Notes under the pieces: generated by a model
Seen by the model: the letters and a program-made list of their open reading frames with translations, nothing else
The model's database searches: none
Told to the model about the DNA's origin: nothing
Shown: positions 24,751 through 31,627 of the stretch, piece after piece
How the letters are laid out: every line of letters begins with the position of its first letter
Numbering within the stretch: position 1 is the stretch's first letter
Made by a program: the position numbers and the translations under genes
Assembly (NCBI GenBank): GCA_902779315.1
Contig: CACZBC010000035.1
Location: forward strand, 1 to 33,313
Length of the DNA stretch: 33,313 bases
Source of the DNA: an uncultured Bacteroidales bacterium
GTDB lineage: Bacteria; Bacteroidota; Bacteroidia; Bacteroidales; Bacteroidaceae
Direction of reading: 5' to 3'

Positions 24751-25248
24751 ATGGAGAAAGAAGCGTTCTGTACATTAGCACGTCAGCTGAGGGGTGACAT
24801 CCTGTCCCTCAGTCGCCGCTTTCTTAGGGAAGAGAGCGAGGCAGAAGACAATGTGCAGGACACCTTGCTCAAGCTTTGGACCATCAGAGAACAGCTCGGC
24901 AGAGTCCGCTCTGTTCAAGCGCTGAGCTACGCCATCTGCAAGAATCTCTGCATCTCCAAGCTTCGCAAAAGGAGAATTGTTCCAATGGAGTTGAGCGACG
25001 AGATACGTCTCATCAGCACGCACGACTCACAGTGGATGCTCGAAGAAAAGGAGAATGCCGAGTGGCTCGAGGACAGCATCGCAGGGCTCCCTACTGCCCA
25101 GATGCAGATTCTAAGGATGAGCCAGCAGGACGGACTCGAGAACAACGAAATAGCAGAGGTGCTTGGTATCAGCGAAGTAACCGTTCGAACCGCACTCTGC
25201 AAGGCAAGAAAGAACCTCTTGGAGAAACTTATAAAGCGAACTCAATAA
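24751..25248 (+). CDS. ECF-family RNA polymerase sigma factor
   Basis: This 165-residue sigma-70 family protein has region 2 at about 10-75 (RRFLREESEAEDNVQDTLLKLW, ALSYAICKNLCISKLRK) and region 4 at about 105-160. The helix-turn-helix there reads LENNEIAEVLGISEVTVRTALCKAR. Size and layout are typical of ECF factors. It directs transcription from GGAAC/CGTC-type promoters by family knowledge, and such a promoter lies directly upstream and also before the gene at 433. Its stop codon shares one base with the ATG of the next gene (TAATG), indicating translational coupling to a probable anti-sigma protein. Confidence 0.93.
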   Translation: MEKEAFCTLARQLRGDILSLSRRFLREESEAEDNVQDTLLKLWTIREQLGRVRSVQALSYAICKNLCISKLRKRRIVPMELSDEIRLISTHDSQWMLEEKENAEWLEDSIAGLPTAQMQILRMSQQDGLENNEIAEVLGISEVTVRTALCKARKNLLEKLIKRTQ

Positions 25249-25703
25249 TGGACAAGAAGACAAACATACGCGAACTGCTCGCCCGCTATATGGAAGGGGA
25301 AAGCACGCAGGCAGAACTGAAACTGCTCAAGGAATACTTTGATAGTGAGCAAAATCTGCCTACCGACTTAATTCCTTATGCTCATATGTTTGCCATCATA
25401 GAGGAGGAAACACCTACGCCAAGCACAGAGGCATTGGACAGGTTCTCTGAAGAACAAGTACTGAAAACGCAGCGTCGTCTTCCACTTTGGCCTTTCATAG
25501 CTGCAGCCTGCATTTCCGCCTTTGCCGTCATTCTGCTGGCACCACCTCAGCAGGAAGAGGAAAACATGGCAATCGCATACGTTGAAGGCAAGATGCTAAA
25601 CGACAAACAAGTAGCCATGCAAATGGGAGAGAATGCCTTGCAAGAGATATTCAGCAACGGAAACCAAGAAGAACAACTTAGCGAATTATTCAACGAGCAA
25701 TGA
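25248..25703 (+). CDS. Single-pass membrane protein, probable anti-sigma factor
   Basis: This 151-residue protein is overlapped by its neighbours at both ends. The cytoplasmic N-terminus begins with ELLARYMEGESTQAELKLL (9-27), similar to the start of FecR-type anti-sigma factors (LLxRYxxGExxxxE). One hydrophobic segment (about 79-99, PLWPFIAAACISAFAVILLAP) would cross the inner membrane. About 50 residues remain on the outside (YVEGKMLNDKQVAMQMGENA). It lacks the large FecR periplasmic domain, so the signal is probably sensed differently. The anti-sigma role is inferred from position, topology and the short motif. Confidence 0.75.
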   Translation: MDKKTNIRELLARYMEGESTQAELKLLKEYFDSEQNLPTDLIPYAHMFAIIEEETPTPSTEALDRFSEEQVLKTQRRLPLWPFIAAACISAFAVILLAPPQQEEENMAIAYVEGKMLNDKQVAMQMGENALQEIFSNGNQEEQLSELFNEQ

Positions 25704-26158
25704 AACATCTAATCATAACACTTGCGCTCATCACAGCCACCCTGCCCCTCTCGGCACAGAAAGGTCTCCGCATTAACGAGGTCTTCGAGGGAAACATTAT
25801 TAACGAACTGGCCATGCACGAAAGTCTCGTCAAGGGAGAAAGCCTCGAACCATTCAAACTGAAGGTGCTCCATACAGTCAAGTTCACTACTGGCAACTCG
25901 GCTCGCGACAAGGTGGAAGCGCTCTTCAAGGAAGACATGCAGGGTCGTCTCTCTGACGAGAACGACAATCTGGAACTTGAATATCGCGACGGACACCTCT
26001 ACTACGCCATCGTTCAGATTGCCGACACTAAGAAAGGTCTGCACCGATACATCTGCTATCAATGCCGACAGGAAACGGGCGGAAACAGCATCACCCTCGT
26101 CTATATGGAAGGTAAAGCCAGCCTGGCAGACCTCAGGAAAACATTCAAGAAGAAGTAA
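25700..26158 (+). CDS. Small secreted protein of unknown function in the ECF operon
   Basis: This 152-residue protein has a clear signal peptide (MKHLIITLALITATLPLSAQ). The start overlaps the stop of the previous gene (ATGA). I do not recognise a named domain with confidence; it looks like the Bacteroidales DUF families found beside ECF sigma genes (possibly DUF6108). Two cysteines (CYQCRQ) lie close together near residue 117. A periplasmic role linked to the sigma/anti-sigma pair is an inference from the operon only. Confidence 0.8.
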   Translation: MKHLIITLALITATLPLSAQKGLRINEVFEGNIINELAMHESLVKGESLEPFKLKVLHTVKFTTGNSARDKVEALFKEDMQGRLSDENDNLELEYRDGHLYYAIVQIADTKKGLHRYICYQCRQETGGNSITLVYMEGKASLADLRKTFKKK

Positions 26159-26185
26159 ACACTTAATATAATAATGTATAAGACA

Positions 26186-26902
26186 ATGAAAAAGGTTTTA
26201 GCAGCCATCTTATTGGCAACATTGGGAGTAACAAGCGTAATGGCAGATGACATCTTCGACGACGAGAAGTTGCCGATGATTAAAGTTGGGAAGAACAATT
26301 CGAGAAGTACTGTGGAGATAGACTTGAGCAGCAGTCTCTCCTTCGGTTTCATCACAGGCATCAACGAAGACAAAGGTGTGAACATCGACATGGGGCAGTC
26401 TTACGAAATTGAGTGGGGCGACGTGATTAGCAGCAAGGTACGTGTCGGCAAGAAAGATTTCATGCGAATCGGAATGGGATTCGACTGGAGGAACTATAGG
26501 GTGACTGACTTCAAGATGTTCTCCAAAGACGAACGCGGCATCATTTCCATGCAGGACTATCCTGAAGGCACAGAGCCCAAGTTCAGCCGTATCCATACGT
26601 TCAGCCTTTCTTTCCCTCTCAAATACTACCACTACTTCAACAAAAAGGTGTATTTTGCCGTAGGTCCTGAGCTCTACTTCACACCTTGGGGCTCGCTCAA
26701 GACGCGTTATTATGAGGATGGCGAAAAGAAGAAGATCACATCTGGGAACGTTCACCAGAGCCGCTTCTCTGTTGGAGTGGGGGCTGAAGTCATTGTGCAT
26801 CACATAGGTGTCTACTACAAATACAACCCCTTCAATGTCCTTCGAACCAGTTATGGGCCGAAGTTCAGCACAATGACGGTAGGCCTGAAAGTGGCTTTCT
26901 AG
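26186..26902 (+). CDS. Outer-membrane beta-barrel protein (porin-like)
   Basis: This 238-residue protein starts with a signal peptide (MKKVLAAILLATLGVTSVMA). An ATG four codons earlier (26174) is possible but adds only MYKT. The body alternates polar and aromatic residues as in small 8- to 10-stranded barrels (KVRVGKKDFMRIGMGFDWRN, YYHYFNKKVYFAVGPELYFT, VGVGAEVIVHHIGVYYKYNP) and ends in VGLKVAF, an outer-membrane insertion signature. It is the last gene of the ECF operon, 27 bases after the previous one, and may be the envelope component whose state the operon monitors. The stop is followed by array E and its terminator. Confidence 0.85.
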   Translation: MKKVLAAILLATLGVTSVMADDIFDDEKLPMIKVGKNNSRSTVEIDLSSSLSFGFITGINEDKGVNIDMGQSYEIEWGDVISSKVRVGKKDFMRIGMGFDWRNYRVTDFKMFSKDERGIISMQDYPEGTEPKFSRIHTFSLSFPLKYYHYFNKKVYFAVGPELYFTPWGSLKTRYYEDGEKKKITSGNVHQSRFSVGVGAEVIVHHIGVYYKYNPFNVLRTSYGPKFSTMTVGLKVAF

Positions 26903-26914
26903 TTTGACACTTGA

Positions 26915-26998
26915 AAACGTGGCACGTGAAGTATGCAAATGTCACGTGTGACGATTGCGATTATCACGTGTGAAGTTTGCCATCTTCACACGTGATGT
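26915..26998. repeat. 22-bp periodic intergenic array E (4 units)
   Basis: Anchors AAAC, AAAT, GATT and CATC begin at 26915, 26937, 26959 and 26981, exactly 22 bp apart. They are followed by TCAC(AC)GTG cores. The array fills the convergent gap between the barrel gene and the sulfatase. Confidence 0.75.
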
Positions 26999-27003
26999 TT
27001 TTT
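26963..27003 (+). terminator. Terminator formed by two units of array E
   Basis: ATCACGTGTGAAG (26963-26975) pairs perfectly over 13 bp with CTTCACACGTGAT (26984-26996) around the loop TTTGCCAT. GTTTTTT follows at 26997-27003. This is a textbook Rho-independent terminator for the ECF operon, built entirely from the 22-bp repeat. Confidence 0.85.
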
Positions 27004-27004
27004 A

Positions 27005-28612
27005 TCAAGGCAGGCTGATGGGAAAGAAGGGGCTTTCCTCGTGCTCTTGATGAACAATATTGATGAGTTCCGCAAGCTTGTCAGGATAGTCAGCTTTGAG
27101 GTCGTGGTCCTCGTGAATGTCTGTAGAAAGGTCGTAGAGGAACGGCTTTCCCTGACTGACGACCAGTTTCCAATCGCCTTTTCTGACGCCTATCACTTGC
27201 GTTCCTCCATCGCTCATTTCCCAATAGAGGAACTCGTGCTTCTGTTGTTTCCTGTCCTTTCCAAGCAAAGTTGGGCAGAAGGAAATGCCGTCATAACGAG
27301 GAGAATCGAGGCTGTGTTCCTTGATTTCCCCCTTCGAGAACGCGCCACTATACTCCATGAAGGTTGGCATAAGGTCGTAGAAGGCAAGCTGATGATGGCT
27401 GACTTTGCCTTTCGGAATGCCTGCTCCCCAACAGATGAAGGGGATGCGAATGCCGCCTTCGTAGGTGCTTCGCTTGATGCCTCGCAGCTTTCCATCACGC
27501 CCAAAGAAGCCTGGATCTGCCCCACCCTCTTCATGAGGGCCGTTGTCGCTGGTAAAGATGACGAGTGTGTTCTCTGCAAGCCCCTTTTCTTGGAGCTTCT
27601 CGAGAATCTCTCCGACATACGAATCGAGGCGTGTAATCATGGCTGCAAACTGGGCATGTTTGTCCTCGCCACCATAATACCAACTGCCTGCATCTGTCCT
27701 GAATGAGCGTTCCTGCTCGCTTGGGAAGAGCTTATGATAGTGTTCAAGGATTGAGTCTCGAGGTTGCCAAAGCTCGGCATGAGGGAGAGTATAGGTGAAG
27801 ATGCCCAGGAAAGGCTCGTCCTTCGTTTGTCTGTCGAGCCAATCAAGGGCATAACGATGGATGAGGTCGGCTGAGTATTGAGTCCGCTTCTCATAGTCTT
27901 CGCTGCCGGAATTCACGCCAGGATACTCGATATTCTGCTCCAAAACCTCTGCCACAAGGTGTTTGTCGCCCTTTCCTTCGGGGTCGTATCGGTTCAGGAA
28001 ATTGGGGAAATAAGTGTGAGCCTGAAACTGACAGACAGGACCATAAAAGCAATCTATGCCCCTCAGGTTGGGCAAAGAGCACGACGAACTCTCCCTGCTC
28101 CGGCTTGTATCCGTGTTTCCATCTGGAAGACGGGCATAAGTGTCAGGAAAGTCGAAGTTCCAATAGCCTCCAGCCCACTTTCCGAACATGCCCGTATGAT
28201 AGCCCTTCTTCTTGAAAAGTTCAGGGATGATGGGGTGAGTCATATCGTAAGGTTCCTGCCCAACTACGTAGTAATCAGCATTTTCGCCGAACATATTCTG
28301 CCTGAGCACAGAGCGTCCCCAGTACTCGCGATTGCCTCTTATCTTCGCATGACCTGTATGCTGGCCCGTCATGAACGAGCAACGGCTGGGTGCACTTACA
28401 GGGCAACCTGCATAGGCGTCAGTGAATCTCAACCCCTCCTCTGCCATTCGGTCGATGTTGGGAGTAGCGATGAGCCTTTGCCCATAACATCCCAAGTCGC
28501 CATAACCCATGTCGTCACACATTATATATATAATATTATGACGATGCGAGCCTGCGAACACCATCAAAGATGATGTGCCGAACAATGGCAAAAAGTATCG
28601 TTTTACATTCAT
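27005..28612 (-). CDS. Secreted sulfatase (S1 arylsulfatase family, Ser-type active site)
   Basis: This 535-residue sulfatase hydrolyses a sulfate ester, probably from a host glycan. The start at 28612 (MNVKRYFLPLFG, weak signal peptide) is chosen because the promoter's -7 element overlaps the earlier ATG at 28642. Asp33 and Asp34 (MCDDMGYGD) are calcium ligands. The sulfatase signature is Ser-Ala-Pro-Ser-Arg, with Ser73 predicted to be converted to formylglycine (CPVSAPSRCSFMTG). Other landmarks are GMFGKWAGG, FTSDNGPH and KRSTYEGGIRIPFI. The Ser-type site requires an anaerobic radical-SAM maturase, which is not in this window. The substrate is not predictable. Confidence 0.92.
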   Translation of the reverse strand: MNVKRYFLPLFGTSSLMVFAGSHRHNIIYIMCDDMGYGDLGCYGQRLIATPNIDRMAEEGLRFTDAYAGCPVSAPSRCSFMTGQHTGHAKIRGNREYWGRSVLRQNMFGENADYYVVGQEPYDMTHPIIPELFKKKGYHTGMFGKWAGGYWNFDFPDTYARLPDGNTDTSRSRESSSCSLPNLRGIDCFYGPVCQFQAHTYFPNFLNRYDPEGKGDKHLVAEVLEQNIEYPGVNSGSEDYEKRTQYSADLIHRYALDWLDRQTKDEPFLGIFTYTLPHAELWQPRDSILEHYHKLFPSEQERSFRTDAGSWYYGGEDKHAQFAAMITRLDSYVGEILEKLQEKGLAENTLVIFTSDNGPHEEGGADPGFFGRDGKLRGIKRSTYEGGIRIPFICWGAGIPKGKVSHHQLAFYDLMPTFMEYSGAFSKGEIKEHSLDSPRYDGISFCPTLLGKDRKQQKHEFLYWEMSDGGTQVIGVRKGDWKLVVSQGKPFLYDLSTDIHEDHDLKADYPDKLAELINIVHQEHEESPFFPISLP

Positions 28613-28641
28613 AGTTTTGTGTTTAGTGCACCTTTTTGGCA

Positions 28642-28671
28642 CAAAGTTACGAAAAAGTTTGGTAGGAACAA
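28642..28671 (-). promoter_or_regulatory. Promoter of the sulfatase gene
   Basis: On the minus strand TTG (28671-28669), 19 bases, then TAACTTTG (28649-28642). This is an excellent match to the Bacteroidetes consensus and lies 30 bases before the ATG at 28612. It overlaps the divergent tRNA-Leu promoter. Confidence 0.8.
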
Positions 28672-28690
28672 AAAAAAAGCCTACCTTTGC
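28658..28690 (+). promoter_or_regulatory. Promoter of tRNA-Leu
   Basis: TTTG (28658-28661), 20 bases, then TACCTTTGC (28682-28690). It matches TTG-N20-TAnnTTTG and lies 12 bases before the tRNA. Its -33 element lies inside the spacer of the opposing sulfatase promoter. Confidence 0.85.
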
Positions 28691-28702
28691 AGCCGGTTTT
28701 AA

Positions 28703-28784
28703 GCCCCGATGGCGGAATCGGTAGACGCGTCGGTCTCAAACACCGATAGGGAAACCTGTGCCGGTTCGACCCCGGCTCGGGGTA
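28703..28784 (+). tRNA. tRNA-Leu (anticodon CAA)
   Basis: This is an 82-base class II tRNA. The acceptor stem is GCCCCGA with TCGGGGT. The anticodon stem TCGGT/ACCGA encloses CTCAAAC, giving anticodon CAA. A long variable arm (TAGGGAAACCTGT region) and T arm CCGGTTCGACCCCGG follow. The discriminator is A and CCA is not encoded. It reads TTG codons. Confidence 0.95.
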
Positions 28785-28788
28785 CAGG

Positions 28789-28824
28789 AACAGGCTGGTA
28801 GCCAAGAGGCTATCGGCCTGTTTT
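28789..28824 (+). terminator. Terminator after tRNA-Leu
   Basis: AACAGGC (28789-28795) pairs with GCCTGTT (28816-28822), extended inward by TAGCC/GGCTA, and TT follows. It lies only 25 bases before the next ATG, and no promoter is visible between, so read-through may drive the hydrolase. Confidence 0.75.
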
Positions 28825-28849
28825 GCATTAAACGAAGAACTAACCAACT

Positions 28850-30346
28850 ATGAAGAAGAGCCTATTTCTTGCCTTTTTTCTCTGCTTCCTTGTGGTAAAG
28901 GCACAAGTTGCAGAGGTGTCCGACAGTCTTGTACAGGTCTATAAGAGCAGCGATGCTCGGTTCTACACGTTCAACTATCCTTCGAAGAGTGCAAGTGGCG
29001 AAGACGTAGTTCTCTCGTCCTTGCTCATTGCCTGGATGCCTTCGAAGCCCGCTGCAACCGATAGTATCGAGTCGCTTCACATTTACAGTCACTATACGAT
29101 TACTGCCGACAAAGAGTGCCCCACATCGAATCAGAACTCACAAGACCGCCTTTTGTTCAGCATGTTGGTGAAAGGCAAGTACGGATTAGGCTTGAATTCC
29201 AACTACAATTTCGTTTCTCGTAGTGTCGTCATTGCTCCTGATTACGAGGGTTATGGCGTGAGCAAGGACAGGAGTCACCCTTATCTTTCGCAGGAGCTGA
29301 CTGCAAGACAAGTAATGGACGCAGTTCAGTATGGCCTCGAGCTTTACCAGAAGCATATCAACGACAATCGGGCTTTGGATTTCAAGAGCGATTGGCGCAG
29401 TTTCAGTTGGGGTTTCTCGCAAGGCGGAGCAGTTGCCCTCGCAGTACATCGTTACATTGAACAGAATGATCTTTCAGATGAGTTGAGGTTCCGCGGAAGC
29501 ATTTGTGGTGACGGGCCTTACGACCTTCTTGCCACGATGCAATACTATATGGAGGACGACGGAAGCAGTTTCGATGCTGAAACCAGCCACCAAAAGGGAA
29601 TGTGTACGATGCCGATGGTAATGCCGATGATTGTCAAAGGTGCACTCGACAGCCACCCTATCATGCAAGGTCACACACTCGAAGACTACTTCTCTCAGCA
29701 GTTCCTCGACACAGGCATTATGGATTGGCTGGCCAGCAAGCAATACACTACTGGCGACATCAGCAAGAAGTGGTATCAACAACTGAAGAACGGCCTCGAT
29801 GCTAATGGACGCCATTATACTCCCCAACAAATGGCTGAGCTCTTCTATTCGCCTTCCACGAACGATGTTTGGGGCAAGCTCGACAAGATCTTCAAACCAG
29901 GTTACAAGAATTATTCAGGCAAGTGGGCAGACCTTTATCAAGCGATGGTCGACAACGGAGTCGCATCAGGTTGGCAGCCTCAACATCGCATCCAATTCCT
30001 TCACTCAAGAGGCGATACCGTCGTACCCTTCAGTAACTATCTGGCTTTTCGAGATGCTCACCTCGATGACGAAGGCGAACTCTTCCGTTTAGATGATAGT
30101 TTCACCCCTCAAGACCACAGTACAGCTGGCACGAACTTCTTTTTGGCACTTACTGCCACAGGTTCTTATGGCGAATACTTCAAGTGGCTCGACGAAAGTC
30201 CAACTGTCACGAAAGTTCAGAGCCCAGATTGCTTTGCTCATAGCGAAGGTGATGCTTGGTACGACCTCTCTGGTCGTCGTCTGAATGGCCGTCCTTCAGC
30301 TAAGGGAATCTACATTTTCAAGGGCAAGAAGATTGCGGTTAAATAG
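28850..30346 (+). CDS. Secreted alpha/beta hydrolase (lipase/esterase-like)
   Basis: This 498-residue protein has a signal peptide (MKKSLFLAFFLCFLVVKAQ) and an alpha/beta-hydrolase fold. The nucleophile elbow GFSQGG places Ser190 as catalytic, preceded by VIAPDYEGYGVSKDR. Asp389 in HSRGDTVVP and His423 in QDHSTAG would complete the triad. It resembles secretory lipase-like and peptidase-like hydrolases of Bacteroidales. The substrate is unknown. The last 35 residues (AWYDLSGRRLN, AKGIYIFKGKKIAVK) resemble the C-terminal tail of the GH85 enzyme at 11950. No promoter of its own is seen; the tRNA-Leu transcript ends just upstream. Confidence 0.85.
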   Translation: MKKSLFLAFFLCFLVVKAQVAEVSDSLVQVYKSSDARFYTFNYPSKSASGEDVVLSSLLIAWMPSKPAATDSIESLHIYSHYTITADKECPTSNQNSQDRLLFSMLVKGKYGLGLNSNYNFVSRSVVIAPDYEGYGVSKDRSHPYLSQELTARQVMDAVQYGLELYQKHINDNRALDFKSDWRSFSWGFSQGGAVALAVHRYIEQNDLSDELRFRGSICGDGPYDLLATMQYYMEDDGSSFDAETSHQKGMCTMPMVMPMIVKGALDSHPIMQGHTLEDYFSQQFLDTGIMDWLASKQYTTGDISKKWYQQLKNGLDANGRHYTPQQMAELFYSPSTNDVWGKLDKIFKPGYKNYSGKWADLYQAMVDNGVASGWQPQHRIQFLHSRGDTVVPFSNYLAFRDAHLDDEGELFRLDDSFTPQDHSTAGTNFFLALTATGSYGEYFKWLDESPTVTKVQSPDCFAHSEGDAWYDLSGRRLNGRPSAKGIYIFKGKKIAVK

Positions 30347-30438
30347 GCCACGAGTTTGTCGCAGCCTGCTTGCGTCCTCCTTTGCTCTTCGAACAGAAAA
30401 AGGCAGACGAATTGAAAGAAAAAACTTTACAAGTTTTT

Positions 30439-30584
30439 GAAGATGGCATGTGAAAAGCGATAACTTCACAGGCAAAGCTGGCCGACGACCCTCAGTTAAA
30501 ATCAAAACTTCACACGTTAAGTTTGCCAACGACCTTAGTGAAGTTTGCTAACTTCACACGTTAAATCTGCCGATGAAATGGGGC
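30439..30584. repeat. 22-bp periodic intergenic array F (7 units)
   Basis: Anchors begin at 30439, 30461, 30483, 30505, 30527, 30549 and 30571, all exactly 22 bp apart. Conserved units read TTCACACGTT after AAAC or TAAC. GTGAAGTT-TGCT-AACTTCAC (30538-30557) is a perfect 8-bp hairpin. TAAGTTTGC at 30518-30526 also matches the -7 promoter consensus, without a -33. Confidence 0.8.
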
Positions 30585-30676
30585 ATTTTTGGTCGAAAAG
30601 CTCGCCTTTTCTAACCTTTTTCTCTGCTTCGATTCCCCACTCGATTCCGCAAGATTCTGACTCTCAAACAGATACA

Positions 30677-30732
30677 AAAACGGCGAAATTCGGAGCCTTT
30701 TGAACCTTTGGCTGGAACGAAGGCCGTTTTTT
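30677..30732 (+). terminator. Possible bipartite terminator before lplA
   Basis: AAAACGGC (30677-30684) pairs with GCCGTTTT (30723-30730), and an inner AGCC (30694-30697) pairs with GGCT (30710-30713). A run of six T follows from 30727. It could end a long 3' tail of the hydrolase transcript. The unpaired internal stretches make it uncertain. Confidence 0.45.
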
Positions 30733-30842
30733 GCAATCAAGATGAGCGTTTTAGGGAAAATCCTTTACATTCTCAACATGAGACAAAGAATGTTCCAAAA
30801 GGCAGATATCATTAAGAAAACATAAAAAGTTGGGCATTCATT

Positions 30843-30872
30843 TTGCTTTTCCAAGAAAAAGAAGTATCTTTG
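30843..30872 (+). promoter_or_regulatory. Promoter of the lplA-gcvTHP operon
   Basis: TTG (30843-30845), 19 bases, then TATCTTTG (30865-30872). This is a full match to the Bacteroidetes consensus and lies 29 bases before the ATG at 30902. It excludes the in-frame ATG at 30830, which lies upstream of it. Confidence 0.85.
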
Positions 30873-30889
30873 TAGTCGCTAAGCGACTA
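30873..30889 (+). promoter_or_regulatory. Perfect inverted repeat at the predicted transcript start of lplA
   Basis: TAGTCGCT-A-AGCGACTA directly follows the -7 element. It could be an operator, or a 5'-end hairpin (6 bp with a 5-base loop) in the mRNA. Function is not known. Confidence 0.5.
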
Positions 30890-30901
30890 ACAACCAGCTC
30901 A

Positions 30902-31627
30902 ATGATTCACTTGGTTCTGCCCTCGGACGAAACGCGACGCCTCTCCTTCTATCTGGCAATGGAGGAATATGCGGCTCGCGCCCTGAACAACGGCGACGAC
31001 CTGTTTTTCCTCTGGCAAGTGGAACCGACAGTCATCTTCGGCAGGCATCAAGTCATCGAGAACGAGGTGAACATCCCCTATTGCCGCGAACACGGCATCC
31101 GGTTCTATCGTCGGAAGAGCGGAGGAGGCTGCGTCTACGCAGACCGCTCGAACGTCATGATGAGCTACATAACCCGTAGCGACGAGGTGCAAACCACATT
31201 CCAGGCCTACATGCAAATGGTCTGCAGGATGCTCAAGGAACTCGGACTGGAGGCGACCTCCACGCAGAACAACGATGTTCTCATCGGCGAGCGAAAGGTT
31301 TCGGGCAATGCCTTCTACCACATTCCCGGCCATAGCATCGTTCACGGCACAATGCTCTTCGATACAGACATGAGGCACATGCTCAACGCTATCACGCCGC
31401 CTCAAACGAAGCTCAACAAGCACGGAGTGGAAAGTGTGCGCCAACGCATCACTCTACTCAAGGAACACACCAGCCTCAGCATCGAGGAATTCAAAAAGTT
31501 CGCAGCCGAAAAGCTCTGCAACAAAGAGTTGCGACTGACGGAAGAAGACGTAAAAAACATCGAAACAATTGAACAAAAATACCTTAACCCAATATTTATC
31601 TATGGAAAAGAAAACGTGTCTCTATGA
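30902..31627 (+). CDS. lplA: Lipoate-protein ligase A family protein
   Basis: This 241-residue ligase attaches lipoate, probably to the GcvH protein encoded two genes downstream. The family signature RRKSGGGCVY is at 70-79. GERKVSGNAFYH follows, with Lys132 matching the conserved ligase lysine, and HGTMLFDTDM. The start at 30902 is set by the promoter at 30843-30872. It is shorter than E. coli LplA, lacking part of the C-terminal accessory domain, as is common in Bacteroidetes. Its last 26 bases overlap the start of gcvT, indicating coupled translation. Confidence 0.9.
   Translation: MIHLVLPSDETRRLSFYLAMEEYAARALNNGDDLFFLWQVEPTVIFGRHQVIENEVNIPYCREHGIRFYRRKSGGGCVYADRSNVMMSYITRSDEVQTTFQAYMQMVCRMLKELGLEATSTQNNDVLIGERKVSGNAFYHIPGHSIVHGTMLFDTDMRHMLNAITPPQTKLNKHGVESVRQRITLLKEHTSLSIEEFKKFAAEKLCNKELRLTEEDVKNIETIEQKYLNPIFIYGKENVSL

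Larger units (their letters stand above)
30347..30842. other. Long intergenic region holding array F and a bipartite hairpin
   Basis: I see no gene in these 496 bases. The content is an unassigned stretch (30347-30438), array F (30439-30584), T/C-rich sequence without clear signals (30585-30676), a bipartite hairpin with T-run (30677-30732), and an AT-rich stretch up to the lplA promoter. Confidence 0.6.

Noticed and set aside
30518-30526. TAAGTTTGC in array F as a promoter
   Set aside because: It matches the -7 consensus but has no TTG at 19-21 bases and no gene start downstream at a suitable distance.
30296-30529. 77-codon minus-strand frame across the end of the hydrolase and array F
   Set aside because: It is partly antisense to the hydrolase and partly translated repeat sequence; no support.
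3360-30584. Intergenic arrays as CRISPR
   Set aside because: Units are contiguous and degenerate, with no identical repeat alternating with unique spacers of fixed length, and there are no cas genes in the window.
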